DNA of 64,000 nucleotides, taken from contig NZ_JTJW01000008.1 in NCBI RefSeq assembly GCF_000805385.1, forward strand, positions 62,001-126,000, given 5' to 3'. This document shows positions 51,800 to 60,448 of the stretch, piece by piece (the stretch's first letter is position 1; the number at the start of each line of letters is the position of its first letter). The notes under the pieces are model-generated. The model was not told the DNA's origin. It did no database searches and saw only the letters and a program-made list of their open reading frames with translations. The position numbers were made by a program, and so were the translations under genes. Source of the DNA: Mycolicibacterium setense. Lineage in GTDB: Bacteria > Actinomycetota > Actinomycetes > Mycobacteriales > Mycobacteriaceae.

Positions 51800-54661
51800 C
51801 TACCCTGCATCAACAGCAACAACACCGCGCCGAACGTCGTTGACGGCGCGTTTCGCGGTATTGCGCAGGGCAGGCGTTGGAGCGGCATTGCGCACCTGGT
51901 CGAGCAAATCGAGCACCTGGCGGCACCACCGGACGAAATCGCCCGCCGACAGTGCTGAACCCGTACTCCCGACATCGGAGGCCGCGAGTGCGGCCGCCAG
52001 ATCACCGGTGGTGGCCCATCGGTAGACGGCGGTGACGAATCCCTCGTCGGGTTCGCGGCTCGGCGCCAGCCGGTGCCGCTGCTCGTCGCCACGCAGATCC
52101 GCCGACAACCGCCGGGTCTGGGCCAATGCCCGGCGCAGGCCGGCGGTGGGAATGTCGATGCCCACCGCGCCGCCGGCGGTGTCCCCGCGCGATTCGAACA
52201 GCACGGCCGAGAGCACGCCGGCCAGTTCCGCGGGCTGCAAACCGTCCCACAGCCCCGCGCGCAGACATTCGGCCACCAGCAGATCACTCTCGCTGTAGAT
52301 GCGGGCCAACAGCCGGCCGGCATCGGTGACCTTGAGATCCGGGGCGCGCTCGGGCTGGGTGTCGTCTTCGATGAAGCCGCGCTCACTGAGCAGTGCCACG
52401 ATCCTGTCGAAGGTGCGGGCCAGCGAGTTCGTCGCCGCATTCACCTTCTGCTGGATCTGGGCGTTCTCCCGTTCGATGCGCAGATAGCGTTCGGCGATCC
52501 TGGCCTTGGCCTCGCGGTCCGGGAGTTGATGCGCCGGGTGGTGCCGCAGTTGGTCACGCAGCCCGGCCAATTCGGGATCGACGTCACGTTCGGGCGCCGG
52601 GGCGCGCCGGCTCGACCGCACCGAGGGCAACGACAGGTCGGCCGCGGCCGAGCGCAACGCCGACGCCAGGTCCCGGCGCACACGCGGCTGCCGGTGCTCG
52701 ACCCGCTTGGGCAGCGTCATCGCACCCAGCGGCGCCGATGCACCCGAGTAGTCCGCCGACGAAATGCGGCCGGCCCAACGATGTTCGGTCAACACCAGCG
52801 GACGCGGGTCGTCGCTGTCGCGTTCTGCGGGCTCCAGCACCACCGCAAGCCCACCACGGCGCCCGTGGGTGATGGTGATGATGTCGCCGCGCCGCAACTC
52901 GGCCAGCGCATCGGTGGCGGCCCGGCGCCGTTGCAGTCGCGACGCCCTCGACTGCGCGCGTTCACGTTCACCGATCTTGGTCCGCAGCCGGACGTAGTCG
53001 AGGATGGGCGCGTCGTCGGTACCGGATGACTCCTCGCGCAAGCGCTCGTCAGCGCCGAATGGCTCCTCGCGCGAGCGCTCGTCAGTGCCGAGTTCGGCCG
53101 CCAACTCCGCCAGCATCCGTTCTCCGCGCGCGATGCCGCGCACCAGGCCGACCACCGATCGGTCGGCCTGGTACTGGGCGAACGAGCGCTCCAGCAGTTT
53201 GTGCGCCTGCTCGGGCCCCATCTGCTGCACCAGGTTGATGGTCATGTTGTAGCTCGGCGCGAACGAGCTGCGCAGCGGGAAGGTGCGGGTCGAGGCCAGA
53301 CCGGCGACCTCGGCGGGTTCGGCGTTGCTGTCGTCGGGCCGCCACAGCACCACGGCATGGCCTTCGACATCGATGCCGCGGCGCCCGGCCCGGCCGGTCA
53401 GCTGGGTGTACTCCCCCGGCGTCAACGGAACATGCTGCTCGCCGTTGAACTTCACCAGCCGTTCGAGGACCACGGTGCGGGCCGGCATGTTGATGCCGAG
53501 GGCCAGCGTCTCGGTGGCGAACACCGCCTTGACCAACCCGGCGGTGAACAGTTCCTCCACGGTGTGCCGGAAGACCGGCAGCATGCCGGCGTGGTGAGCG
53601 GCCAGGCCGCGCAGCAGGCCTTCGCGCCACTGGTGGTAATCGAGCACGATGAGGTCGGATTCGGCCAGGTCGGCGCAGCGGCGGTCCACGATCGCCGCGA
53701 TCCGGCCGCGTTCCTCGTCGGTGGTCAGCCGCAGCGGTGCGCGTAGGCACTGCTGGACTGCCGCGTCGCATCCGGCGCGGGAGAACACGAACGTGATCGC
53801 GGGTAGCAGTCCCGCGCCGTCCAGCGTGGCGATCACGTCGGGCCGGCTGGGCGGCCGGTACAGCTGGGGACGGCCGCCGCCGCGGCCACGCCCGCGTGGC
53901 TGCCAGTCCGCCAGCCGGTCGGCCTCACGCCGATGGTTGATGTGGCGCAACAGATCCGGGTCCACCAAGGCCGAGGTCGATGCGGGGGCGGCTCCGCCCG
54001 CGCTTCCGCTGTGCTCGAACAGGTCGAACAGCCGCCTGCCGACAAGCATGTGCTGCGACAGCGGGACCGGCCGGTGTTCGTCGACGACGACGGTGGTGTC
54101 GCCCCGGACGGTCTGGATCCAGCCACCGAACTCCTCGGCGTTGCTGACCGTCGCGGACAGGCTGACCAGCAGCACCTCCTCGGGCAGGTGCAGGATCACC
54201 TCCTCCCACACCGCACCGCGCATCCGGTCGGCCAGGAAATGCACCTCGTCCATGACGACGTAGGAAAGCCCTTGCAGTGCAGGCGAATTCGCATACAGCA
54301 TGTTGCGCAGCACTTCAGTGGTCATCACCACGATGTCGGCGTCACCGTTGATGGACTGATCACCGGTGAGCAATCCGATCTTGTCCGCGCCGTAGCGGGC
54401 CACCAGATCGTTGTGTTTCTGGTTGCTCAGGGCCTTGATCGGCGTGGTGTAGAAGCATTTGCCGCCCACCGCCAGCGCCAGGTGCACGGCGAACTCGCCG
54501 ACCACCGTCTTGCCGGCCCCCGTTGGTGCGCACACCAGCACGCCGTGCCCGCGTTCGAGGGCGCGGCAGCCGCGGAGCTGAAAATCGTCGAGAGCGAACG
54601 GATATTCGGTGGTGAACTTGGTCAGCTCACCACCGTTTGGGGAATCGATGTCAGGTGGCAT
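51800..54661 (-). CDS. helY: DEAD/DEAH (Ski2/Mtr4-like) helicase HelY
   Basis: Superfamily 2 RNA helicase of 953 aa. Motifs in order: CAPTGAGKT (Walker A, ~45), YTTPIKALSNQKH (Ia), VMDEVHFLADR (DEVH), LVSLSATVSNAEEF (III), VFATETLALGINMPARTVV (V) and LTGRAGRRGIDVEG (VI), then a C-terminal DSHCT region. Between ~530 and 560 an insert DERSREEPFGADERLREESS is encoded by a short DNA repeat shared with other loci here. The ATG at 54661 (MPPDIDSPNGGEL) overlaps tatC by 11 bases. Part of the leftward paf-tat-helY run, as in M. tuberculosis. In vivo role is little known. Confidence 0.95.
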   Translation of the reverse strand: MPPDIDSPNGGELTKFTTEYPFALDDFQLRGCRALERGHGVLVCAPTGAGKTVVGEFAVHLALAVGGKCFYTTPIKALSNQKHNDLVARYGADKIGLLTGDQSINGDADIVVMTTEVLRNMLYANSPALQGLSYVVMDEVHFLADRMRGAVWEEVILHLPEEVLLVSLSATVSNAEEFGGWIQTVRGDTTVVVDEHRPVPLSQHMLVGRRLFDLFEHSGSAGGAAPASTSALVDPDLLRHINHRREADRLADWQPRGRGRGGGRPQLYRPPSRPDVIATLDGAGLLPAITFVFSRAGCDAAVQQCLRAPLRLTTDEERGRIAAIVDRRCADLAESDLIVLDYHQWREGLLRGLAAHHAGMLPVFRHTVEELFTAGLVKAVFATETLALGINMPARTVVLERLVKFNGEQHVPLTPGEYTQLTGRAGRRGIDVEGHAVVLWRPDDSNAEPAEVAGLASTRTFPLRSSFAPSYNMTINLVQQMGPEQAHKLLERSFAQYQADRSVVGLVRGIARGERMLAELAAELGTDERSREEPFGADERLREESSGTDDAPILDYVRLRTKIGERERAQSRASRLQRRRAATDALAELRRGDIITITHGRRGGLAVVLEPAERDSDDPRPLVLTEHRWAGRISSADYSGASAPLGAMTLPKRVEHRQPRVRRDLASALRSAAADLSLPSVRSSRRAPAPERDVDPELAGLRDQLRHHPAHQLPDREAKARIAERYLRIERENAQIQQKVNAATNSLARTFDRIVALLSERGFIEDDTQPERAPDLKVTDAGRLLARIYSESDLLVAECLRAGLWDGLQPAELAGVLSAVLFESRGDTAGGAVGIDIPTAGLRRALAQTRRLSADLRGDEQRHRLAPSREPDEGFVTAVYRWATTGDLAAALAASDVGSTGSALSAGDFVRWCRQVLDLLDQVRNAAPTPALRNTAKRAVNDVRRGVVAVDAG
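53030..53083 (-). repeat. In-frame short repeat inside helY
   Basis: Two near-identical 21-base copies, at 53030-53050 and 53063-53083 (core GACGAGCGCTTGCGCGAGGA on the minus strand, one base differing), period 33 bases or eleven codons. They add DERSREE and DERLREE to the protein and are related to copies between the SDR gene and cobL. Confidence 0.65.
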
Positions 54662-55607
54662 CTTCGTCGATGCCGATTCCCGCCGACCCCGAATGCCGCT
54701 CTGCCACCGGTTCCGGTCTCGGAACCGGTTCCACTGTCGGTATCGGCGCGGCCTCGTCCTCGGGCACCTCAAGCGCTTCCCGACGGGCCTTGCGTCTGTC
54801 GTTGAGTCTGGCGATCTGGATGGCGAATTCCAGCAGCACGGTCAGCGCGCAGGCCAGTGCCAGCATCGTGAACGGATCCGAGCCGGGTGTGGCGAACGCC
54901 GCGAACACGAACAACCCGAAGATCAATCCGCGCCGCCACGCCTTGAGCCGCTCGTAGGTGAGCATGCCGATCAGGTTGAGCATGATGATCAGCAGCGGGA
55001 ATTCGAAACTGATGCCGAACACCAGCAGCAGGTTGATCAGGAAGCCGAAGTACTTGTCACCGGACAGCGCTGTCACCTGGACATCGCTGCCCACGGTCAG
55101 CAGGAAACCGAGCGCGGTCGCCAGCACCACATAGGCCAGCACCGCACCGGCGATGAACAGCACCGCACCGATGCCCACGAACGCCATCGCGAACCGGCGT
55201 TCCTTCTTGTACAGGCCGGGCGTGATGAACGCCCACAGCTGATACAGCCACACCGGGCAGGCCAGCACGATGCCGGCGGCCAGCGCCACCTTCAGTCGCA
55301 ACATGAACTGATCGAAGGGCGCCGTCGCGAGCAGACGGCAACCACCGTCGGGGGTGATCTCGGCGCGCGCGGACGCGGGCAGCGCGCAGTACGGACCGCG
55401 CAGCCATTCACCGAGGCTGTGGAAGCCGAATATGCCGTGGGTGTACCAGAGGAACCCGAAGATCGTCGTAACCACAACTGCGGCGACGGCAATCAGCAGC
55501 CGGGTGCGAAGTTCGTGGAGGTGGTCGACGAGCGACATCGTCCCGTCGGGGTTGACCCGCGAACGACGACGGCGAGGATCGAGCTTTTTGATGAATCCGG
55601 AGGTCAC
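54651..55607 (-). CDS. tatC: Sec-independent protein translocase TatC
   Basis: Core membrane receptor of the twin-arginine pathway, which exports folded proteins. The 318-aa product has the signature MSLVDHLHELRTRLL at ~24-38, where Glu and Arg read the RR signal, and six hydrophobic segments. The C-terminal tail is basic then acidic and is longer than in enterobacteria, as usual in mycobacteria. GTG start at 55607 fits the family N-terminus GFIKKLDPRRRRSRVNPD. It follows tatA and overlaps helY. Confidence 0.96.
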   Translation of the reverse strand: MTSGFIKKLDPRRRRSRVNPDGTMSLVDHLHELRTRLLIAVAAVVVTTIFGFLWYTHGIFGFHSLGEWLRGPYCALPASARAEITPDGGCRLLATAPFDQFMLRLKVALAAGIVLACPVWLYQLWAFITPGLYKKERRFAMAFVGIGAVLFIAGAVLAYVVLATALGFLLTVGSDVQVTALSGDKYFGFLINLLLVFGISFEFPLLIIMLNLIGMLTYERLKAWRRGLIFGLFVFAAFATPGSDPFTMLALACALTVLLEFAIQIARLNDRRKARREALEVPEDEAAPIPTVEPVPRPEPVAERHSGSAGIGIDEDAT

Positions 55608-55682
55608 TGGCGTGTTCTACAGGCCTGGTCGTAGACGCGAAGCGGCACCGCGGGGCGATGGCCGCGATCGTTGCCGGACCGG

Positions 55683-55934
55683 TCAGGCCGTGTGGCGGTC
55701 CGGGGACTGCTCGGGCGCCGGAGCGTCGACCCGTTCGGAGGCAATCGGCTTGGCCGGCGGGGTGTCAGCCGCCGGGGAGGCCCCGGAATCCGACTGCATC
55801 TCCTTGATCTCCGACTTGAAGATGCGCATCGACTTGCCGAGCGACCGCGCCGCATCCGGCAGCTTCTTGGCGCCGAAAAGCAGCACGAACACCGCGATGA
55901 CAATGATCCAGTGCCAGGGTTGTAGACCACCCAA
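55683..55934 (-). CDS. tatA: Sec-independent protein translocase TatA
   Basis: Pore-forming subunit of the Tat system, 83 aa. One N-terminal membrane helix (WHWIIVIAVFVLLFGAKKLPD) is followed by the amphipathic helix AARSLGKSMRIFKSEIKEM and a disordered Pro/Ala tail. The start is TTG at 55934 (read GGLQPWHW after Met), preceded by GGAGG at 8 bases; no ATG or GTG is available in frame nearby. Located between pafC and tatC. Confidence 0.94.
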   Translation of the reverse strand: MGGLQPWHWIIVIAVFVLLFGAKKLPDAARSLGKSMRIFKSEIKEMQSDSGASPAADTPPAKPIASERVDAPAPEQSPDRHTA

Positions 55935-55964
55935 TTTGGTTACCTCCAGACGTCCGTGCCGAGT

Positions 55965-56921
55965 CTACCCGCGTGCGTCGTCGGCGTCGTAGACACGCAG
56001 TGCCTCGGCAGCCGCATCCCGCACCCGCTGCGCCAACGACTCCGGGGCCAGCACAGTGACGGCCGAGCCGAAACCGAGCACGAACCGCGCCATCCACTCG
56101 TCGGAGGCGTAGGTCATCGCGGCCTCGCAGGCACCCCCGGGCAGTTCGTTGACCACCCGCAACGGGTAGTAGTCGAACACCCACGACGCGGTCGCGTCGA
56201 CCAGCAGGGTGGCCGACGGTAAGGCCGGATCCGCATCGAACAGCGACGTGTCCGGGCCGGCCTGCACCGCCGGCGGCGGCGGCGAAGATGCCTCGTCGAG
56301 CACCTGCGCGTCGACGATGCGATCGAAGCGAAACAGCCGGACCGCCTCGGCGGTGCGGCACCACGCCTCCAGGTAACTGTTGTCTCCGACCAGTGCCACC
56401 CGGATCGGGTCGACGGTGCGACGGCTCAACGAATCCCGCGACGCCGAGTAGTACTCCAACGTCACCGCCCGGCCGTCGCGCACCGCCGCCCGCACGGCCG
56501 CGGCGGCGACACTCTCGGTCTGCGCGGGCTCGTCGACGGCCGCCAGCTTGCTGCCTGCGGCGGATTCGATCTTGGCGATCGCGCTGCGCGCGGCTTCCGG
56601 ATCGACCATGCCGGGCACGTCGACCAATGCCCGCAGCGCCACCAGGATGCCGGTCGCTTCGGTCGAGGTGAGTCGCAGCGGCCGGTCGACGCCGGCGCTG
56701 AACGTGACTTCAACCGTGTCACCTTCGAAATCGAAGTCGATGAGATCGCCGGGGCTGTACCCGGGCAGACCGCACATCCACAGCTGCCGAAGGTCGTCAT
56801 CGAGCTGCTTACGGGTGACTCCCAGCACGCTGGCCGCCTCGGCCCGGGTGACCTTGGGGTTGGCCTGGAAGTACGGCACCATGTTCAGCATCCGGACCAG
56901 CCGGTTGGAAACGTGGCTCAT
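55965..56921 (-). CDS. pafC: WYL-domain transcription activator PafC
   Basis: Partner of PafB in the heterodimer that activates the LexA-independent DNA-damage response of mycobacteria. The 318-aa product has an N-terminal winged helix (LVRMLNMVPYFQANPKVTRAEAASVLGV), a WYL domain around 150-230 (VTLEYYSASRDSLSRRTVDPIRVALVGDNSYLEAWCRTAEAVRLFRFDRI) and a C-terminal WCX region. The start overlaps the pafB stop by 4 bases. Confidence 0.94.
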   Translation of the reverse strand: MSHVSNRLVRMLNMVPYFQANPKVTRAEAASVLGVTRKQLDDDLRQLWMCGLPGYSPGDLIDFDFEGDTVEVTFSAGVDRPLRLTSTEATGILVALRALVDVPGMVDPEAARSAIAKIESAAGSKLAAVDEPAQTESVAAAAVRAAVRDGRAVTLEYYSASRDSLSRRTVDPIRVALVGDNSYLEAWCRTAEAVRLFRFDRIVDAQVLDEASSPPPPAVQAGPDTSLFDADPALPSATLLVDATASWVFDYYPLRVVNELPGGACEAAMTYASDEWMARFVLGFGSAVTVLAPESLAQRVRDAAAEALRVYDADDARG

Positions 56922-57907
56922 GAGCGCACCGCCTGCGCCCGCAACCGCACCAACACATCGTCGCGCAGCGCTTGCGGCGACAGTGCCACCGCGTCGGCCC
57001 CGTAACTCGCGATCTCCCTGGCCAATCTGTCGTACCCGCCGATGTCGACGGTGATCTCCTCACCGGCGCGGCCTGCCAGCGTGCGCGGCACGGTCGCGAT
57101 GGCCTGCCGGCGCAAGGCGGTCGCCCGGCCGTCTGCCACCCACACTTGTGCCTGTTCCCCGGTCGGGGATTCGGCGACGACGCGCTGCACCACCTCACGA
57201 AGGTTGACGCCATCGGGCTTGTGCACGGCGCCGGGATCTCCGATCGCGGTGACCGTGTCACCGAGGCGGGACAGCCGGAAGGTCCGGGTGTCATCGCGCA
57301 GACGGTCATGGCCGACGAGGTACCAACGGCCCCGGTGCGTCACCACACCCCACGGCTCGACCGTGCGGGTGGTGTACGGGTCGCTGCGCGAATACCGGTG
57401 TTCGAACTGCACCACCCGGCCGCTGTCGATGGCCGACAACAGCGTTCCCAGAACCTTCTCCGAACCCCGGATGCCGGGCAGCGCGGCCGTGGAGGTGATC
57501 GCGACGGACGGATCGCCGCCTTCGACGTCGACACCGGCTGCCCGCAACTTGAGCAACGCGCCCTGGGTCGCGGTGATCAACTCCGGCGACTGCCACAGCT
57601 GGGTGGCCACCGCGACGGCAGCGGCCTCGTCGGTGGTCAACTCGACGGCCGGCAGTGCATAGGCCTCACGGTTGATCCGATAGCCCTCGGCGGGATCGAA
57701 CTTCGACACCCGGCCGGTCTCCAGCGGGATTCCCAGATCGCGCAACTCGTTCTTGTCGCGCTCGAACATGCGCGAGAACGCCTCGTCGCTGGCGCTGTCC
57801 TCGTAGCCCTGAACGATTTTGCGGATCTTCTCCGCCGGCAGAAAACGATCGGTCGAGAGCAGGGCGATGACAAGGTTCATCAACCGCTCGACTTTGGATA
57901 CCGCCAC
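56918..57907 (-). CDS. pafB: WYL-domain transcription activator PafB
   Basis: First half of the PafBC regulator, 329 aa. Winged helix at ~1-60 (RLMNLVIALLSTDRFLPAEKIRKIV), WYL domain ~150-220 (VVQFEHRYSRSDPYTTRTVEPWGVVTHRGRWYLVGHDRLRDDTRTFRLSRL) and WCX C-terminus. TAAGCT (57916-57921, minus strand) ends 8 bases before the GTG at 57907, so pafB can be transcribed separately from pafA, whose promoter has the same hexamer. Confidence 0.94.
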   Translation of the reverse strand: MAVSKVERLMNLVIALLSTDRFLPAEKIRKIVQGYEDSASDEAFSRMFERDKNELRDLGIPLETGRVSKFDPAEGYRINREAYALPAVELTTDEAAAVAVATQLWQSPELITATQGALLKLRAAGVDVEGGDPSVAITSTAALPGIRGSEKVLGTLLSAIDSGRVVQFEHRYSRSDPYTTRTVEPWGVVTHRGRWYLVGHDRLRDDTRTFRLSRLGDTVTAIGDPGAVHKPDGVNLREVVQRVVAESPTGEQAQVWVADGRATALRRQAIATVPRTLAGRAGEEITVDIGGYDRLAREIASYGADAVALSPQALRDDVLVRLRAQAVRS

Positions 57908-57925
57908 GAGATGAGAGCTTAGAGC

Positions 57926-59284
57926 TCACATGCTGGCGATCAGGCGCTTGACCCGCTCATCGACCGACCGGAATGGATCCTTGCAGAGCACGGTGCGCTG
58001 CGCCTGGTCGTTGAGCTTGAGGTGCACCCAGTCGACGGTGAAGTCGCGACCCGCCTCCTGTGCAGCGCTGATGAACTCGCCGCGCAGCTTGGCCCGGGTG
58101 GTTTGTGGCGGGGTGTTGACCGCGGCGTCGATCTCCTCGTCGGTGGTGATCCGGGCCGCGAGCCCTTTGCGCTGCAACAGGTCGAACACTCCACGGCCAC
58201 GCTTGATGTCGTGGTAGGCGAGATCGAGCTGGCTGATCTTGGGGTCGGACAGCTCCATGCTGTAGCGGTCCTGGTAGCGCTGGAACAGCTTGCGCTTGAT
58301 CACCCAGTCGATCTCGGTGTCGACCTTCGCGAAATCCTGGGACTCGACCGCGTCGAGTTGGCGGCCCCACAGATCGACCACCTGCTCGATCTGCGTGCTC
58401 GGTTCGCGGGTCTGCAGATACTCCACGGCCCGCGCGTAGTACTCGCGCTGGATGTCCAGAGCGCTGGCCTGCCGCCCACCGGCCAGCCGCACCGGGCGCC
58501 GCCCGGTCAGGTCGTGGCTGACCTCGCGGATGGCCCGGATCGGGTTGTCCAGGGAGAAGTCGCGGAACGGGACGCCGGCTTCGATCATCTCCAGCACCAG
58601 CGAGGCGGTGCCCACCTTGAGCATCGTGGTGGACTCGCACATGTTGGAGTCACCGACGATGACGTGCAGCCTGCGGTACTTCTCGGCATCGGCGTGCGGC
58701 TCGTCGCGGGTGTTGATGATCGGGCGCGACCGCGTCGTCGCGCTGGAGACGCCCTCCCAGATGTGCTCGGCGCGCTGGCTCAGGCAGAAGGTCGCCGCCT
58801 TCGGCGTCTGCAGCACCTTGCCCGCACCGCAGATGAGCTGGCGGGTCACCAGGAACGGCAGGAGCACGTCGGAGATCCGGGAGAATTCCCCGGCCCGCAC
58901 GATCAGGTAGTTCTCGTGGCAGCCGTAAGAGTTGCCCGCCGAGTCGGTGTTGTTCTTGAACAGGTAGATGTCGCCGCCGATGCCCTCGTCGGCGAGCCGC
59001 TGCTCGGCATCGATCAACAGATCTTCCAGGACGCGCTCGCCGGCGCGGTCGTGGGTGACCAGCTGGGTCAGGTTGTCGCATTCGGCAGTCGCGTATTCGG
59101 GGTGACTGCCCACGTCAAGATACAACCGGGCGCCATTGCGTAGGAACACGTTGGAACTGCGTCCCCACGACACCACCCGCCGGAACAGGTAGCGCGCCAC
59201 CTCATCGGGTGACAACCTGCGATGCCCGTGAAAGGTGCAGGTCACACCGAATTCTGTCTCGATGCCCATGATTCGCCGCTGCAC
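57926..59284 (-). CDS. pafA: Pup--protein ligase
   Basis: Attaches the prokaryotic ubiquitin-like protein Pup to lysines of target proteins for the mycobacterial proteasome, using ATP. The 452-aa product has the glutamine-synthetase-like start RRIMGIETEFGVTCTF with the Mg-binding Glu ~9, YLDVGSHPEYATAECDN with the catalytic Asp ~57, and FKNNTDSAGNSYGCHENYL. TAAGCT (59292-59297, minus strand) is 7 bases before the GTG at 59284, leaderless. Pup, Dop and proteasome genes are not in the window. Confidence 0.96.
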   Translation of the reverse strand: MQRRIMGIETEFGVTCTFHGHRRLSPDEVARYLFRRVVSWGRSSNVFLRNGARLYLDVGSHPEYATAECDNLTQLVTHDRAGERVLEDLLIDAEQRLADEGIGGDIYLFKNNTDSAGNSYGCHENYLIVRAGEFSRISDVLLPFLVTRQLICGAGKVLQTPKAATFCLSQRAEHIWEGVSSATTRSRPIINTRDEPHADAEKYRRLHVIVGDSNMCESTTMLKVGTASLVLEMIEAGVPFRDFSLDNPIRAIREVSHDLTGRRPVRLAGGRQASALDIQREYYARAVEYLQTREPSTQIEQVVDLWGRQLDAVESQDFAKVDTEIDWVIKRKLFQRYQDRYSMELSDPKISQLDLAYHDIKRGRGVFDLLQRKGLAARITTDEEIDAAVNTPPQTTRAKLRGEFISAAQEAGRDFTVDWVHLKLNDQAQRTVLCKDPFRSVDERVKRLIASM

Positions 59285-59294
59285 GAGATCGAGC

Positions 59295-59414
59295 TTACGG
59301 GTTCGGGCAGAACATGGGCGGCAACCACCCCGATCCGTTTGCGGCCGTGGTCATCCACGGCCGCCGGTCGTCGCTGTCCGGCGGGGCCGAGGTGAGCTGC
59401 GGTTCGGTCGGCAT
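59295..59414 (-). CDS. Candidate 39-aa peptide gene after the agmatine deiminase
   Basis: Short open frame that begins 2 bases after the deiminase stop codon (TGA TC ATG) and ends in TAA at 59295-59297, inside the pafA -10. The peptide starts MPTEPQLTSAPPDSDDRRPW and ends GSGWLPPMFCPNP, with one Cys and three Trp/Phe near the end. By my count 36 of 39 codons end in G or C, against about 56% and 67% GC at codon positions 1 and 2, as in true genes here. A perfect 10-bp hairpin (59341-59364) lies in its middle and could be a terminator instead. No family recognised. Confidence 0.5.
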   Translation of the reverse strand: MPTEPQLTSAPPDSDDRRPWMTTAANGSGWLPPMFCPNP

Positions 59415-59416
59415 GA

Positions 59417-60448
59417 TCACTGCCGGCACGGCGCGGGCTGCTGCTGGGTGATGCAGTGAATGCCTCCGCCGCGCGCGAACAACGGGCGGGCGTCGACGCT
59501 GACGACACGGCGGCCCGGATACTGTTCGGCCAGGATCGCCGCCGCGTCGGCGTCGCGTGGGTCGCCGAAAGCGCAAGCGATCACTCCGCCGTTGACCACC
59601 AGGTGATTGATGTAGCTGTAGTCCACGAAACCATCGGCGTCGGTCAACTGGCCGGGCGCCGGAAGGTCGACGATCTCCCACGGCCGTCCCGCGACGTCGC
59701 CGGTCTGCTCGATCGCTGCACGAATTTCCTTGCACACCAAGTGATCTGGGTGATTTTCGGCCGGCTGCGCATGCAGCATCAGCCGTCCGGGCGACGGTAT
59801 CGCCGCGACGATGTCGACGTGACCGCGCGTGCCGAAGCGCTGCGAGTCACGGGTCAGCCCACGCGGCAACCAGACCGCGTGATCGGCACCGATGGTGCGA
59901 GCCAGCTCGGCTTCGACGTCAGCCTTGGTGGCGCCGGGGTTGCGGCCGGGGTCCAGTTGCACGGTCTCGGTGACCAGCGCGGTCCCCAGCCCGTCGACCT
60001 GGATACCGCCGCCCTCGTTCACCAGCTTCGAATCGACCACCGGAACACCGGACCAATCAGCAACAGCAGCAGCGATTTTCGAGTCGAGGTCCCACTGCGC
60101 CCAGTCTTGCGCGCCCCAACCGTTGAACACCCAGTCCACCGCGGCCACCGAACCGTCCTCGGCATGGACGAAGGTGGGGCCGATGTCGCGCATCCAGGCG
60201 TCGTCGAGCGGCGCCTCGACGATGTCGACGGCGCCGGACAGATAGCGCCGCGCCGCAGGCATTTCGGCGGGGTCCACCACCATCGTCACCGGTTCGAACT
60301 CCAACACCGCGTGCGCCACCGCCGCCCAGGTGGTACGTGCTTCGTGGTGTTCTTCCGCGGTGTCTCCCAGCGAATAACCGGCGGACGGGAATGCCATCCA
60401 GACGCGATCCTGCGGTGCGCCCTCGGCCGGCATTCGGTAGGCGGTCAT
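59417..60448 (-). CDS. aguA: Agmatine deiminase (peptidyl-arginine-deiminase family)
   Basis: Converts agmatine to N-carbamoylputrescine and ammonia in the polyamine pathway. The 343-aa pentein-fold protein has the family motifs DDAWMRDIGPTFV (~85), the substrate-binding WDLDSKIAA..., LVNEGGGIQVDG, RGHVDIVAA and the catalytic Cys ~332 in GGGIHCITQQQP. The gene downstream of the same promoter encodes a carbon-nitrogen hydrolase that fits the next pathway step. Its ATG overlaps that gene's stop (ATGA). Confidence 0.93.
   Translation of the reverse strand: MTAYRMPAEGAPQDRVWMAFPSAGYSLGDTAEEHHEARTTWAAVAHAVLEFEPVTMVVDPAEMPAARRYLSGAVDIVEAPLDDAWMRDIGPTFVHAEDGSVAAVDWVFNGWGAQDWAQWDLDSKIAAAVADWSGVPVVDSKLVNEGGGIQVDGLGTALVTETVQLDPGRNPGATKADVEAELARTIGADHAVWLPRGLTRDSQRFGTRGHVDIVAAIPSPGRLMLHAQPAENHPDHLVCKEIRAAIEQTGDVAGRPWEIVDLPAPGQLTDADGFVDYSYINHLVVNGGVIACAFGDPRDADAAAILAEQYPGRRVVSVDARPLFARGGGIHCITQQQPAPCRQ

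Noticed and set aside
59341..59364. Hairpin GCGGCCGTGG-TCAT-CCACGGCCGC as simple terminator of aguA
   Set aside because: Possible, but it has no U-tract and sits in the middle of a short frame with strong coding bias, so I list the frame as a candidate gene and leave the terminator as the alternative.
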